From Ramlibacter cellulosilyticus (GTDB taxonomy: Bacteria; Pseudomonadota; Gammaproteobacteria; Burkholderiales; Burkholderiaceae_C), in contig NZ_JACORT010000006.1 in assembly GCF_014297465.1 (NCBI RefSeq), forward strand, positions 124,001-188,000: a stretch of 64,000 bases of DNA, read 5' to 3'. Below the pieces are notes generated by a model. That model was not told the DNA's origin. It saw nothing but the letters and a program-made list of their open reading frames with translations, and searched no databases. Both the position numbers and the translations under genes were made by a program. Positions 1 through 7,503 of the stretch are shown piece after piece (the stretch's first letter is position 1; the number at the start of each line of letters is the position of its first letter).

Positions 1-136
1 GGGAGGTTCTCAGTGTTAGCGGTGCGTCTCATCCAGTGCCAGCAGCCGCAGGGTCTAGCGGCCCGCCGATCCTAAGCGCTGTGCAAGAGCAGACTTGTAG
101 GCTCTTTCCGACAACTCCGTCCGCCGGCGTCCCGAC
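1..136. other. window edge, no gene recognised
   Basis: This stretch lies downstream of the acyl-CoA ligase stop codon. No convincing coding sequence, hairpin with T-tract or repeat is visible. A gene outside the window could begin or end just to the left. Confidence 0.4.
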
Positions 137-1834
137 TCAGCCGGACCGGCCCTCGGCTTCCTGCAAGGTGCGCCACATCACCTTGCCGCTGCCGCTCTTG
201 GGCAGCGCGTCGGCGAACTGCACGATGCGGGGCACCTTGTAGACCGCCATGTTCGCGCGGCACCAGTCCACGATGTCCTGCTCGCTCACCTGCCCCTGGA
301 ACGCGGGACGCAGCACGACGACCGCCTTCACCGTCTCGCCGCGGTACGCGTCGCGCGCGGAGATCACGCAGGCTTCCTGGATCGCGGGGTGGCGGAACAT
401 CAGTGCCTCGACCTCCGCCGGCCACACCTTGAAGCCCGACGCGTTGATCATGCGCTTGAGACGGTCGGTGAGGAAGAAGTAGCCGTCCTCGTCGGTGCGC
501 CCCAGGTCCCCGGTGCGGAAGAAGCGCTTGCCCTCGAAGGTGACGAAGGCGGCCGCGGTCGCCTCGGGCCGCTTCCAGTAGCCGTCGAACACCATGGGGC
601 CGTGGACGATGATCTCGCCCTGCTCGCCGGGCGGCAGTTCGCTCAGGGTCTCGGGGTCGACCACGCGCGCGTCGCAACCCATGAAGGGGATGCCCAGGCA
701 CTGCTGCTTGGGCGCGTCCGGCGGGTTGCTGTGCGAGGGCGCGGCCGTCTCCGTGAGGCCGTAGCCCTCGACGTAGCGCAAGCCGAACTGGTCGAACAGG
801 CGCTGCGCCACCGCTTGCGGCATGGCGGCTCCGCCGCCGCCGATGTGCACCAGGCTGGAGAGGTCGTAGTCCGCGAAGTTGGGGCTCGCCATCAGGTCGA
901 TCACCATCGTCGGGATGTTGGTCCACGAGGTGACCTTCCAGTTGGAGATCAGCCAGCCGGCCAGCTCGCGGTCCCACCGCGGCATCATCACCAGCGTGGC
1001 GCCGCTGTAGATGTTGGCGTGCATCATGCTCACCATGCCGGTGATGTGGAACATGGGCACGACGGCGAGCGTCACGGTCTCCTGCGTGGCGTTGCCCCAG
1101 ACGGCGCTGGACATCGCGTTGTGCAGGATGCTGCGGTGCGGATGCATGCAGCCCTTCGGGTTGCCGGTGGTGCCGCTCGTGTAAGGCAGCAGCGCCATGT
1201 CCGCCGGGCCGACTTCCAGCGGCGGCAGCGGCAGGTCGTTGGCGAGTGCATCGGTCCAGGGCGTCACCCGGCCGCTCGCGAGCTCCGGCAGGGGATGGCG
1301 CGTGAGCAGCCAGTCCTTCCAGCCCGCGGGTATGGGGCCGGCGTCGGGCGCCTGCGGATCGAAGGCATCGGTGAACTGCGTGACCACCAGGTGCGCGAGG
1401 CGCTGCGCCTGCGGCAGCTGCGCATCGGCACGCGCGATCTCGCCGGCGAGGTCGCCGGTGGTGATGGCGACCTTCGCGTCCGGGTCGACGATGTAGTGCT
1501 TCAGCTCCTCGGCCCGGTTCATCGGGTTCACCGGCACCACGACGGCGTTGGCGCGCAGGATCGCGAAGTGCGCGACCACCAGCTGCGGGCAGTTCTGCAT
1601 GTCCAGGATCACGCGGTCGCCCTTGCGCACGCCCATCGCGTGCAGGCGGGCGGCGAGCCGCTCGGCCTGCCGCTGCAGTTCGGCGTAGCGCAGCGTGCGG
1701 CCGAAGAAGGCGATCGCCACCTTCTCCGGGTAGCGGCGGGCGCTGATCGCGAGGTTGTCCCAGACGGAGGTGGCGGGAATGGTGAGGGCGTGGGGCAGGC
1801 GCTTGGGCCAGAACTTGTGGTGCGGGCGGTCCAT
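137..1834 (-). CDS. long/medium-chain fatty acid--CoA ligase (AMP-binding family)
   Basis: Predicted to activate a carboxylic acid, probably a fatty acid, to its acyl-CoA through an acyl-adenylate. The 565-aa protein shows the ANL-superfamily motifs in order: the P-loop YTSGTTGNPKG near residue 218, the GYGLTETA motif, the RTGDLG hinge region with DGYFFLTDRLKRMI, and the C-terminal catalytic-lysine segment LPKSGSGKV. I chose the ATG giving MDRPHHKFWPKRL because that N-terminus looks family-like; an ATG 30 nt upstream at 1864 is possible, and neither has a clear Shine-Dalgarno. It is divergent from the Bug-type binding protein gene. The exact substrate cannot be read from the sequence. Confidence 0.9.
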   Translation of the reverse strand: MDRPHHKFWPKRLPHALTIPATSVWDNLAISARRYPEKVAIAFFGRTLRYAELQRQAERLAARLHAMGVRKGDRVILDMQNCPQLVVAHFAILRANAVVVPVNPMNRAEELKHYIVDPDAKVAITTGDLAGEIARADAQLPQAQRLAHLVVTQFTDAFDPQAPDAGPIPAGWKDWLLTRHPLPELASGRVTPWTDALANDLPLPPLEVGPADMALLPYTSGTTGNPKGCMHPHRSILHNAMSSAVWGNATQETVTLAVVPMFHITGMVSMMHANIYSGATLVMMPRWDRELAGWLISNWKVTSWTNIPTMVIDLMASPNFADYDLSSLVHIGGGGAAMPQAVAQRLFDQFGLRYVEGYGLTETAAPSHSNPPDAPKQQCLGIPFMGCDARVVDPETLSELPPGEQGEIIVHGPMVFDGYWKRPEATAAAFVTFEGKRFFRTGDLGRTDEDGYFFLTDRLKRMINASGFKVWPAEVEALMFRHPAIQEACVISARDAYRGETVKAVVVLRPAFQGQVSEQDIVDWCRANMAVYKVPRIVQFADALPKSGSGKVMWRTLQEAEGRSG

Positions 1835-1966
1835 GACGAGACGGGAGGGTCTGGTCCGCACCATAAGCCACGCGCGCCGGCGGCTCCATGCGGGGAAGCC
1901 CCACGCGCGTCACGCAGGCGACGCGCCGCGCTGGCTATGATCGCCGCCACCAGAAGAGGAGATCCC

Positions 1967-2929
1967 ATGAAGTTCCGCCACCTCGCCGCTGCCTGGCTGC
2001 TGGCCGGCCTCGCTGCCGCCGCGCATGCCGCGTACCCCGAGAAGCCCATCCGCCTGGTCATCGGCTTCCCCGCCGGCGGCCCGCTCGACCAGCATGCGCG
2101 GCTGTTGTCCGAGCGGCTGCAAGCCGTGCTCGGGCAGCCCATCGTGATCGACTACAAGGCCGGCGCCGGCGGCACGGTCGGCGCGCAGGAGGTGATGAAG
2201 GCACCGGCGGACGGCTATACGCTGATGCTCGCCAACACGGGCGTGATGGTGATCAACCCGGCGCTCTACTCGAAGCTGCCGTACCAGACGCTGCGCGACT
2301 TCACGCCGATCGCCCGCACGGCCATGCAGCCGCTGGCGCTCCTCGTGAATCCGCAGGTGCCGGTGAACACGCTGCAGGACTTCATCGCCTACGCGAAGGC
2401 GCGGCCCGGCCAGGTGAACTACGGCTCGGCGGGCAACGGCGGCATCAGCCACCTCGTGCCGGAGATGTTCAAGAACAGCACGGGCCTGTTCATGGTCCAC
2501 ATTCCCTACCGCGGCAGCGCGCCGGCGTTCACCGACCTCATGGCCGGCCAGGTGCAGTTCATGGCCGAGTCCATCCCGCAGGCCGCGGCGTACCACAAGC
2601 AGGGCAAGGTGAAGGCGCTTGCCGTCACCAGCCGCGAGCGCAACCCGGCACTGCCGGAGACCCCGACCGCGATCGAGAGCGGGCTGAAGGGCTTCGAGGT
2701 CGTCGGCTTCTACGGCTTCCTGGCACCCGCCAACCTGCCCAGGGACGTGACCGCGAAACTGAGCGATGCCTTCCGGCAGGTGCTGTCCAACCCCGACATC
2801 CGCAATCGCATGATCACGCAGGGCGCGGACCCCGCGTTCCTGGGCGCCGAGGACTTCGCGAAGTACCTCGCCGCGGAGATGCCGCGCTGGGCGGACGCGG
2901 TGAAGAAGTCCGGCGCGAAGCTGGACTGA
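1967..2929 (+). CDS. Bug-family tripartite tricarboxylate transporter substrate-binding protein
   Basis: Periplasmic solute-binding protein of the Bug (TctC) family, 320 aa. A signal peptide (residues 1-22, ending AHAA) is followed by the family start YPEKPIRLVIGFPAGG, then the conserved GAGGTVGAQEVMKAPADGYTL segment and IPYRGSAPAFTDLMAGQ. A purine-rich Shine-Dalgarno (AGAGGAGA, 1955-1962) fixes the ATG. No tctA or tctB membrane gene lies nearby, which is usual for the many orphan Bug proteins of Burkholderiales. The ligand is unknown, probably a carboxylate. The glycerophosphodiesterase gene begins 5 nt after its stop, so the two may be cotranscribed. Confidence 0.92.
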   Translation: MKFRHLAAAWLLAGLAAAAHAAYPEKPIRLVIGFPAGGPLDQHARLLSERLQAVLGQPIVIDYKAGAGGTVGAQEVMKAPADGYTLMLANTGVMVINPALYSKLPYQTLRDFTPIARTAMQPLALLVNPQVPVNTLQDFIAYAKARPGQVNYGSAGNGGISHLVPEMFKNSTGLFMVHIPYRGSAPAFTDLMAGQVQFMAESIPQAAAYHKQGKVKALAVTSRERNPALPETPTAIESGLKGFEVVGFYGFLAPANLPRDVTAKLSDAFRQVLSNPDIRNRMITQGADPAFLGAEDFAKYLAAEMPRWADAVKKSGAKLD

Positions 2930-2934
2930 GCGCC

Positions 2935-3843
2935 ATGCGCAAGGCCTTCGTCGCGGCCGCGGCGGCGCTGCTGTCGTTCGGCAGCGCGGCCTTCGACCTG
3001 CAAGGCCACCGCGGCGCGCGCGGCCTCGCGCCGGAGAACACGCTGCCGGCCTTCGAGCAGGTGCTCGCCATCGGCGTCAGCACGCTGGAACTCGACGTCG
3101 CCGTCACGGCCGACGGCGTCGTGGTGATCTCGCACGATCCCGCTCTGAACCCGGCGCTCACGCGCGATGCGAGCGGGGCCTGGCTCGCGGGTACCGGTCC
3201 GCGCATCAAGGACCTCACGTTCGCGCAACTGCAGGCTTATGACGTGGGACGGCTCGATCCCGCCTCGCAGTACGCGCGCGGGTTTGCCGCGCAGCAGCCG
3301 GTGGACGGCACCCGCATCCCGACGCTCGCCGCGCTGTTCGAGCGCGTGCGCGCGCTGCGCGCGGACACCGTGCGCTTCAACATCGAGTTGAAGCTGTTCC
3401 CCGACGCGCCCGACGCCACCGTCCCCCTGGAGCAGATGGTCGCTGCGGTGCTGAAGGTGATCCGCGACGCCGGCATGCGCGAGCGCGTCCATCTCCAGAG
3501 CTTCGACTGGCGCAGCCTGCAGCGTGCGCGCGAGCTGGATCCCGCGATCCCCCTCGCCTGCCTCAGTGGCGGCCGCACGGTGAACGCGGACAGCGCGCGG
3601 CGGGCCAGGTCCACGGGCTGCAGCGTGTGGTCGCCCAACGGCAATCCCCTCACGCAGGCCCTCGTCGCGGAAGCGCACGCCCTGGGCTTGCAGGTCGTCC
3701 CGTGGACGATCAACGAACCGGCGCAGATGGCGACGCTGCTGGACTGGGGCGTGGACGGCCTGATCACCGACCATCCCGACCGCCTGCGCGCACTGCTCGA
3801 GCGCCGCGGCATCGCGGTGCCTGCGCCCGTGCCGACGCGCTAG
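2935..3843 (+). CDS. glycerophosphodiester phosphodiesterase, exported
   Basis: Hydrolyses glycerophosphodiesters to glycerol 3-phosphate and an alcohol. The 302-aa protein has a signal peptide (about residues 1-20) and then the GDPD catalytic start DLQGHRGARGLAPENTLPAF, with the HRG and PENT motifs. ELDVAVTADGVVVISHDP supplies the metal-binding Glu/Asp and second His. Later family segments are NIELKLFP and the C-terminal VPWTINEPAQMATLLDWGVDGLITDHP. The signal peptide suggests periplasmic action, as for GlpQ. It begins 5 nt after the Bug gene, and its stop overlaps by 3 nt the stop of the convergent DMT transporter gene. Confidence 0.93.
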   Translation: MRKAFVAAAAALLSFGSAAFDLQGHRGARGLAPENTLPAFEQVLAIGVSTLELDVAVTADGVVVISHDPALNPALTRDASGAWLAGTGPRIKDLTFAQLQAYDVGRLDPASQYARGFAAQQPVDGTRIPTLAALFERVRALRADTVRFNIELKLFPDAPDATVPLEQMVAAVLKVIRDAGMRERVHLQSFDWRSLQRARELDPAIPLACLSGGRTVNADSARRARSTGCSVWSPNGNPLTQALVAEAHALGLQVVPWTINEPAQMATLLDWGVDGLITDHPDRLRALLERRGIAVPAPVPTR

Positions 3844-4913
3844 TGCTCGTGCCGGTGGTGCGCGTCCGGGTAATGCGGATGCGTGTGCACCAGCGGCGCG
3901 TGGTGGTGCGGATGGCTGTGGCGCGTGCCGGGCGGAACGGGCGGCTCGTGCACGTGGTCGTGGTGCGCGTCGCCCGCGCCGTGCACGTGTTCGTGGGCAT
4001 GGTCCAGCGCTTCGTGCGCGTGCGGGTGCTCGTGCCGCTCGGTGAGGTGCAGCCAGACACCGATGGCCATCAGCGCGCCGGCGGCGAGCAGCGGCCCCTG
4101 CGCCGGCTCGCCCAGCAGCAGCACCGCGAGCGCCGCCCCGAAGAACGGCGCGACCGAGAAGTAGGCGCCCGTGCGGGCCGTGCCCAGCGCGCGCAGCCCG
4201 TGCACGAAGAGCACGAGGCTCACGCCGTAGCTGAAGAAGCCGAGCGCCATCGCCGCGAGCGTGGCGCCGGCGGGTGGCCAGGAAGCGCCCAGCACGAGCG
4301 CGAGGACCAGGTTGGTGCTGCCCGCCGCGAGGCCCTTCACCATCGCGAGCCACGATGCGTCCGCGAGCGACACCTTGCGCGTGAGGTTGTTGTCGATGGC
4401 CCAGGCGAGGCAGGCAGCGAGCACCAGCAAGGCGGGCGCGACGGGCGCGCCACCCGCGCCCTGGCCGGGCCACGCGAGCACGACGCCGCCGGCGACGATC
4501 GCGAGCATGCCGAGCGCGACGCGCCGGTCCACGTTCTCGCGGAAGGCGATCCAGGCCAGCAAGGCGGTGAGCACGGCCTCGCCATTGAGCAGCAGGGACG
4601 CCTGCGCCGCCGGCAGGCCGGCGAGGCCTGCCATCAGCAGCACGGGTCCGGCGACACCGCCGGCCAGCACGGCACCGCCGAACCAGCGGCCCTCGCCCGC
4701 GGGCAAGCGGACGGAACCCTGACCGCGCAGAGCGCGCAGCAGGGCGAGCCCGAGGCCGGAGCCGAGGTAGAGGAGCGCCGCCAGCAGCCAGGGATCGATG
4801 CGCGCGAGCAGCAGCTTCGCGAGCGGGGCGGCGGCACCGAAGAGGAGCGCCGCGCCCAGGCTGGCCGGAATGCCGGCGGCAAACGGGGACGGGGCGCGCG
4901 GCCCCGTAAGCAT
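3840..4913 (-). CDS. EamA/DMT-family transporter with His-rich C-terminal tail
   Basis: Integral membrane transporter of the drug/metabolite superfamily, 357 aa. About ten hydrophobic helices arranged as two EamA repeats occupy residues 1 to about 288. The remaining 69 residues form a soluble tail with 25 histidines, many as HxH or HHH clusters, that could bind Ni, Zn, Co or Cu. The substrate is unknown; the tail suggests metal export, sensing or buffering. Its ATG overlaps the stop codon of the upstream DUF883 gene (ATGA), so the two are probably translationally coupled. Most EamA proteins lack such a tail. Confidence 0.88.
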   Translation of the reverse strand: MLTGPRAPSPFAAGIPASLGAALLFGAAAPLAKLLLARIDPWLLAALLYLGSGLGLALLRALRGQGSVRLPAGEGRWFGGAVLAGGVAGPVLLMAGLAGLPAAQASLLLNGEAVLTALLAWIAFRENVDRRVALGMLAIVAGGVVLAWPGQGAGGAPVAPALLVLAACLAWAIDNNLTRKVSLADASWLAMVKGLAAGSTNLVLALVLGASWPPAGATLAAMALGFFSYGVSLVLFVHGLRALGTARTGAYFSVAPFFGAALAVLLLGEPAQGPLLAAGALMAIGVWLHLTERHEHPHAHEALDHAHEHVHGAGDAHHDHVHEPPVPPGTRHSHPHHHAPLVHTHPHYPDAHHRHEH

Positions 4914-5203
4914 CAGCGCAGGATCTTGGCGATGATGAAGCCGGCGGCGAAGGCGACGCCCAGCGCGGCGAGCGGGTTGCTGCGGACCTGTTCGCGGGCC
5001 ATGTTGCCGTACTCCTCCTGCAGGCCCATCATGCGCTCGCCACCCTCGCCGATCTTCTGCTCCAGGGTGTCCACGGCCTCGTGCAGGCTCTGGGCGATGC
5101 GGCGCACGCGGTTCGCGTCGCCGTTCAGGCCGCCGCTGCCGCTGGTGCCGGACTGTTCGGCGCTGGTGGGGAAGGGGTTGGTGGAAGCGGTATCGGCGTT
5201 CAT
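4913..5203 (-). CDS. DUF883 (ElaB/YqjD-type) membrane-anchored protein
   Basis: Small 96-aa protein. An acidic, helical region (residues 30-70) carries the family signature RVRRIAQSLHEAVDTLEQKI. One C-terminal hydrophobic helix follows (NPLAALGVAFAAGFIIAKIL), ending in a basic residue. ElaB/YqjD proteins are C-tail-anchored inner-membrane proteins that associate with ribosomes in stationary phase; that role is known for E. coli homologues and only inferred here. A good Shine-Dalgarno (AGAGAGGAAC) precedes the ATG. The stop overlaps the DMT transporter start. Confidence 0.85.
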   Translation of the reverse strand: MNADTASTNPFPTSAEQSGTSGSGGLNGDANRVRRIAQSLHEAVDTLEQKIGEGGERMMGLQEEYGNMAREQVRSNPLAALGVAFAAGFIIAKILR

Positions 5204-5324
5204 GCTGTTCCTCTCTCGGCGGGTCGTTGCGGAATAAATGCCGGCAGATGCCGGCCGAAGCAGACACTGTAGGAAGCCCAGCGATTCGGGCCTGTCGGAG
5301 AACCCCCAGAGGAGGCTGTAGGAC

Positions 5325-5366
5325 TTGTCCTGCCTCAACGGGGGTGGGTGCGGCGGCGCTTATCAT
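5325..5366 (+). promoter_or_regulatory. Fnr/Anr-like box plus -10 element for the copper island
   Basis: TTGTCCTGCCTCAA at 5325-5338 resembles the Fnr/Anr/Crp-type dyad TTGAt-N4-aTCAA. A -10 hexamer TATCAT lies at 5361-5366. If transcription starts 12 nt after the hexamer begins (5373), the dyad centre (5331.5) sits exactly at -41.5, the class II activator position. The start would then coincide with the ATG of the next gene, giving a leaderless mRNA. Confidence 0.5.
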
Positions 5367-5372
5367 CGCACC

Positions 5373-5771
5373 ATGCGCCGCTGGCTGCTCGTTTTCATGG
5401 TGTTGCTGCTCCCCCTGCGCGGGTGGGTGGGCGAAGCCATGGCCGGCGAGATGCTGCGGCAGCAGATGGGCGTGTCCGTGCCGGCTGCGCACGGTCACGA
5501 CTGCGACCACCACGGCGACGCGCAGACGGGCCACCACGCGGCGCACGACGGCCACGCCGCGCACGACGGCCATGCCCAGCAGCACGCCCAGCCACCGTCC
5601 ACGGACGACTGCCCGACCTGCGCGGCCTGCCAGGTGTGCTCGTCGGTCGCGATGTGGCCGCCGCTGCCGGTGGTGACCACGACGAGCTTCCACCATCCCC
5701 CGCCCTCGCACGTGCAACGCGCCTTCACGAGCGCCGAGCCCGCGCTCGCCTTCAAGCCGCCCAGGGGCTGA
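5373..5771 (+). CDS. His-rich exported protein, head of copper island
   Basis: 132-aa protein with an N-terminal signal peptide or anchor (MRRWLLVFMVLLLPLRGW). A His-rich stretch follows (about residues 38-70, repeats such as HAAHDGHAAHDGHAQQHAQ), then a CPTCAACQVC cysteine cluster near residues 78-87. This layout resembles small DUF2946-like proteins that accompany copper-resistance genes in proteobacteria. The assignment to metal binding rests on composition and on the neighbours. The ATG at 5373 has no Shine-Dalgarno but lies 12 nt after the start of a -10 element. An upstream in-frame ATG at 5325 would lie inside the activator box and is rejected. Confidence 0.7.
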   Translation: MRRWLLVFMVLLLPLRGWVGEAMAGEMLRQQMGVSVPAAHGHDCDHHGDAQTGHHAAHDGHAAHDGHAQQHAQPPSTDDCPTCAACQVCSSVAMWPPLPVVTTTSFHHPPPSHVQRAFTSAEPALAFKPPRG

Positions 5772-5834
5772 TCTCCCCCGCCCGAAGTGCGTCCGCGCCC
5801 CGCGCGGCTGCCTCGTCCTTTTCCGGAGATCGCC

Positions 5835-6116
5835 TTGAGAACGACATGCCTTGCCGCGGCCCTGGCCGCGCTTCCCCTGCTGGCGGCGGCCGATGCGGCC
5901 GACCCCGCGGCCGCCGTGCCGCCCACCACTTACCGCTCCGTGCTGCCCGGGCAACCGGCGGCACTGGCCGAGCCGGACTTGCCCTGGCGCCAGGCCAACG
6001 ATGCCGTCGCCCGCTTCCCCCGCGGCCATGCCGACATCGTGAAGTGGGAGAACGGGCAGGCCGCGCCCGCCGCACCGGCGTCCGCACCCCGGGCGCCCGA
6101 AGCGGGGAGGCGCTGA
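5835..6116 (+). CDS. small exported protein of copper island, function unknown
   Basis: 93-aa protein starting at a TTG codon preceded by a good Shine-Dalgarno (CGGAGA, 5823-5828). A signal peptide (MRTTCLAAALAALPLLAAADA) is followed by about 70 residues with the motif TYRSVLPGQPA and the segment WRQANDAVARFPRGHADIVKW. Short proteins of this kind are often found between copper-resistance genes and the TolC-type gene in Burkholderiales, but I do not know a function. The TGA overlaps the ATG of the following TolC-like gene (TGATG), indicating coupling. No Cys and only one His remain in the mature part. Confidence 0.7.
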   Translation: MRTTCLAAALAALPLLAAADAADPAAAVPPTTYRSVLPGQPAALAEPDLPWRQANDAVARFPRGHADIVKWENGQAAPAAPASAPRAPEAGRR

Positions 6117-7501
6117 TGCGCCTGCTCGTCCTCTGCGCCGCGCTGGCCCTGGCGGGCTGCGCGAGCGTCACGCCACCCGAAGTGCTGAAGTCGGACGTCG
6201 CGCGGCTCGCCGCCCCGGCCACGGGCGTGACCGGAGATGCGCGGGCCACGCTCCAGGACCTGCTGGCGCGCCAGCCCCTGGACGCGGACACCGCCGTGCG
6301 CATCGCCCTGCTGAACAACCCCGGCCTGGAAGCCAGCCTCGCCACGCTCGCCATAGCGGACGCGGACCGCGTCGCGGCCGCGCAGCTGCCCAACCCGCAC
6401 TTCGCCTTCTCGCGCCTGCGCGAAGGGCAGCTGCTGGAGATCGAGCGCATGCTCAGCTTCAACGTGCTGCAGCTGGTCACGCTGCCGTGGCGCGCCCAAT
6501 ACGCGAACGAGTCGCTGCAGCTGGCACGCCTGCGCGCCGCGCAGGACGTGATCCGCACGGCCGCCGACACGCGCAAGGCCTGGGTGCAGGCGGTGGCCGC
6601 GCGGCAGACCGTGAACTACCTGCGCGATGCGCATGAAGCCGCCGAGGCCGGCGCCGAGCTCGCGCGGCGCATGGCGCGGGTCGGCAACTTCAGCAAGCTG
6701 CAGCAGGCGCGCGAACAGGCGCTGCTCGCCGACGTGGCGGCGCAGCAGGCGCGTGCCGAACAGGCGGCCGTGGCCGCGCGCGAGAAGCTCACGCGGCTGC
6801 TGGGCCTGTGGGGCGCCGACGCCAGCTACACCCTGCCCGATCGCCTGCCGGACCTGCCCCAGGCGCTGCCGGAACGCAGCGACATCGAGGCCACCGCGCT
6901 GCGCGAACGCCTGGACGTGCGCGCCGCGCGCGACGAGTCGGCGTACGTGGCGGGCACGCTGGGCTTCACGCGCGCGACCGGCTTCGTCGACGCGCTCACG
7001 GTCGGCGCGGTGCACGACACGATCTTCGACAACGCCTCCGGCGCCCGCGAGAACAAGAACGGATTCGAGATCGAGGTTCCGGTCCCCCTCTTCGACTGGG
7101 GCCAGGCGCGAACCGCCCGCGCGCGGGCCAGCTACGCGCAATCGGTGGCGCGCGTGCGCGACGTCGCCGTGCGCGCCCGCAGCGAGGCGCGCGAGGCGTG
7201 GCACGGCTGGCGCACGGCCCACGACCTCGCCCGCCACTACAGCGATGGCGTCGTGCCGCTGCGCCGCTTCATCGCCGACGAGATGCAGCTGCGCTACAAC
7301 GGCATGCTCGCAAGCGTGTGGGACCTGCTCGCCGAGACCCGCAACCACATCGCCGCGGTGAACGCCGCCATCGAAGCGCAACGCGATTTCTGGATCGCCG
7401 ACACCGACCTGCAGACGGCCCTCACCGGCACCTCGCCCGGCGCGATCGCTTCGCCCGCGGCCGCCGGTGCCGGCGCCGAGAGCGCGCCCCAAGGACACTG
7501 A
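6116..7501 (+). CDS. TolC-family outer membrane lipoprotein
   Basis: 461-aa outer-membrane efflux channel protein of the TolC/OEP family. The N-terminal signal peptide ends in a lipobox (LAGC, Cys near residue 15), so the mature protein should be a lipoprotein, as in CusC-type channels. The two long helical hairpin repeats are visible, the second marked by the typical VPLFDWGQARTARARA segment. In the usual complex it would join an RND pump and a membrane-fusion protein, but no cusA or cusB gene lies in this island, so its partner must be elsewhere. It is coupled to the previous gene and 2 nt from the multicopper oxidase gene. Confidence 0.88.
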   Translation: MRLLVLCAALALAGCASVTPPEVLKSDVARLAAPATGVTGDARATLQDLLARQPLDADTAVRIALLNNPGLEASLATLAIADADRVAAAQLPNPHFAFSRLREGQLLEIERMLSFNVLQLVTLPWRAQYANESLQLARLRAAQDVIRTAADTRKAWVQAVAARQTVNYLRDAHEAAEAGAELARRMARVGNFSKLQQAREQALLADVAAQQARAEQAAVAAREKLTRLLGLWGADASYTLPDRLPDLPQALPERSDIEATALRERLDVRAARDESAYVAGTLGFTRATGFVDALTVGAVHDTIFDNASGARENKNGFEIEVPVPLFDWGQARTARARASYAQSVARVRDVAVRARSEAREAWHGWRTAHDLARHYSDGVVPLRRFIADEMQLRYNGMLASVWDLLAETRNHIAAVNAAIEAQRDFWIADTDLQTALTGTSPGAIASPAAAGAGAESAPQGH

Positions 7502-7503
7502 AC

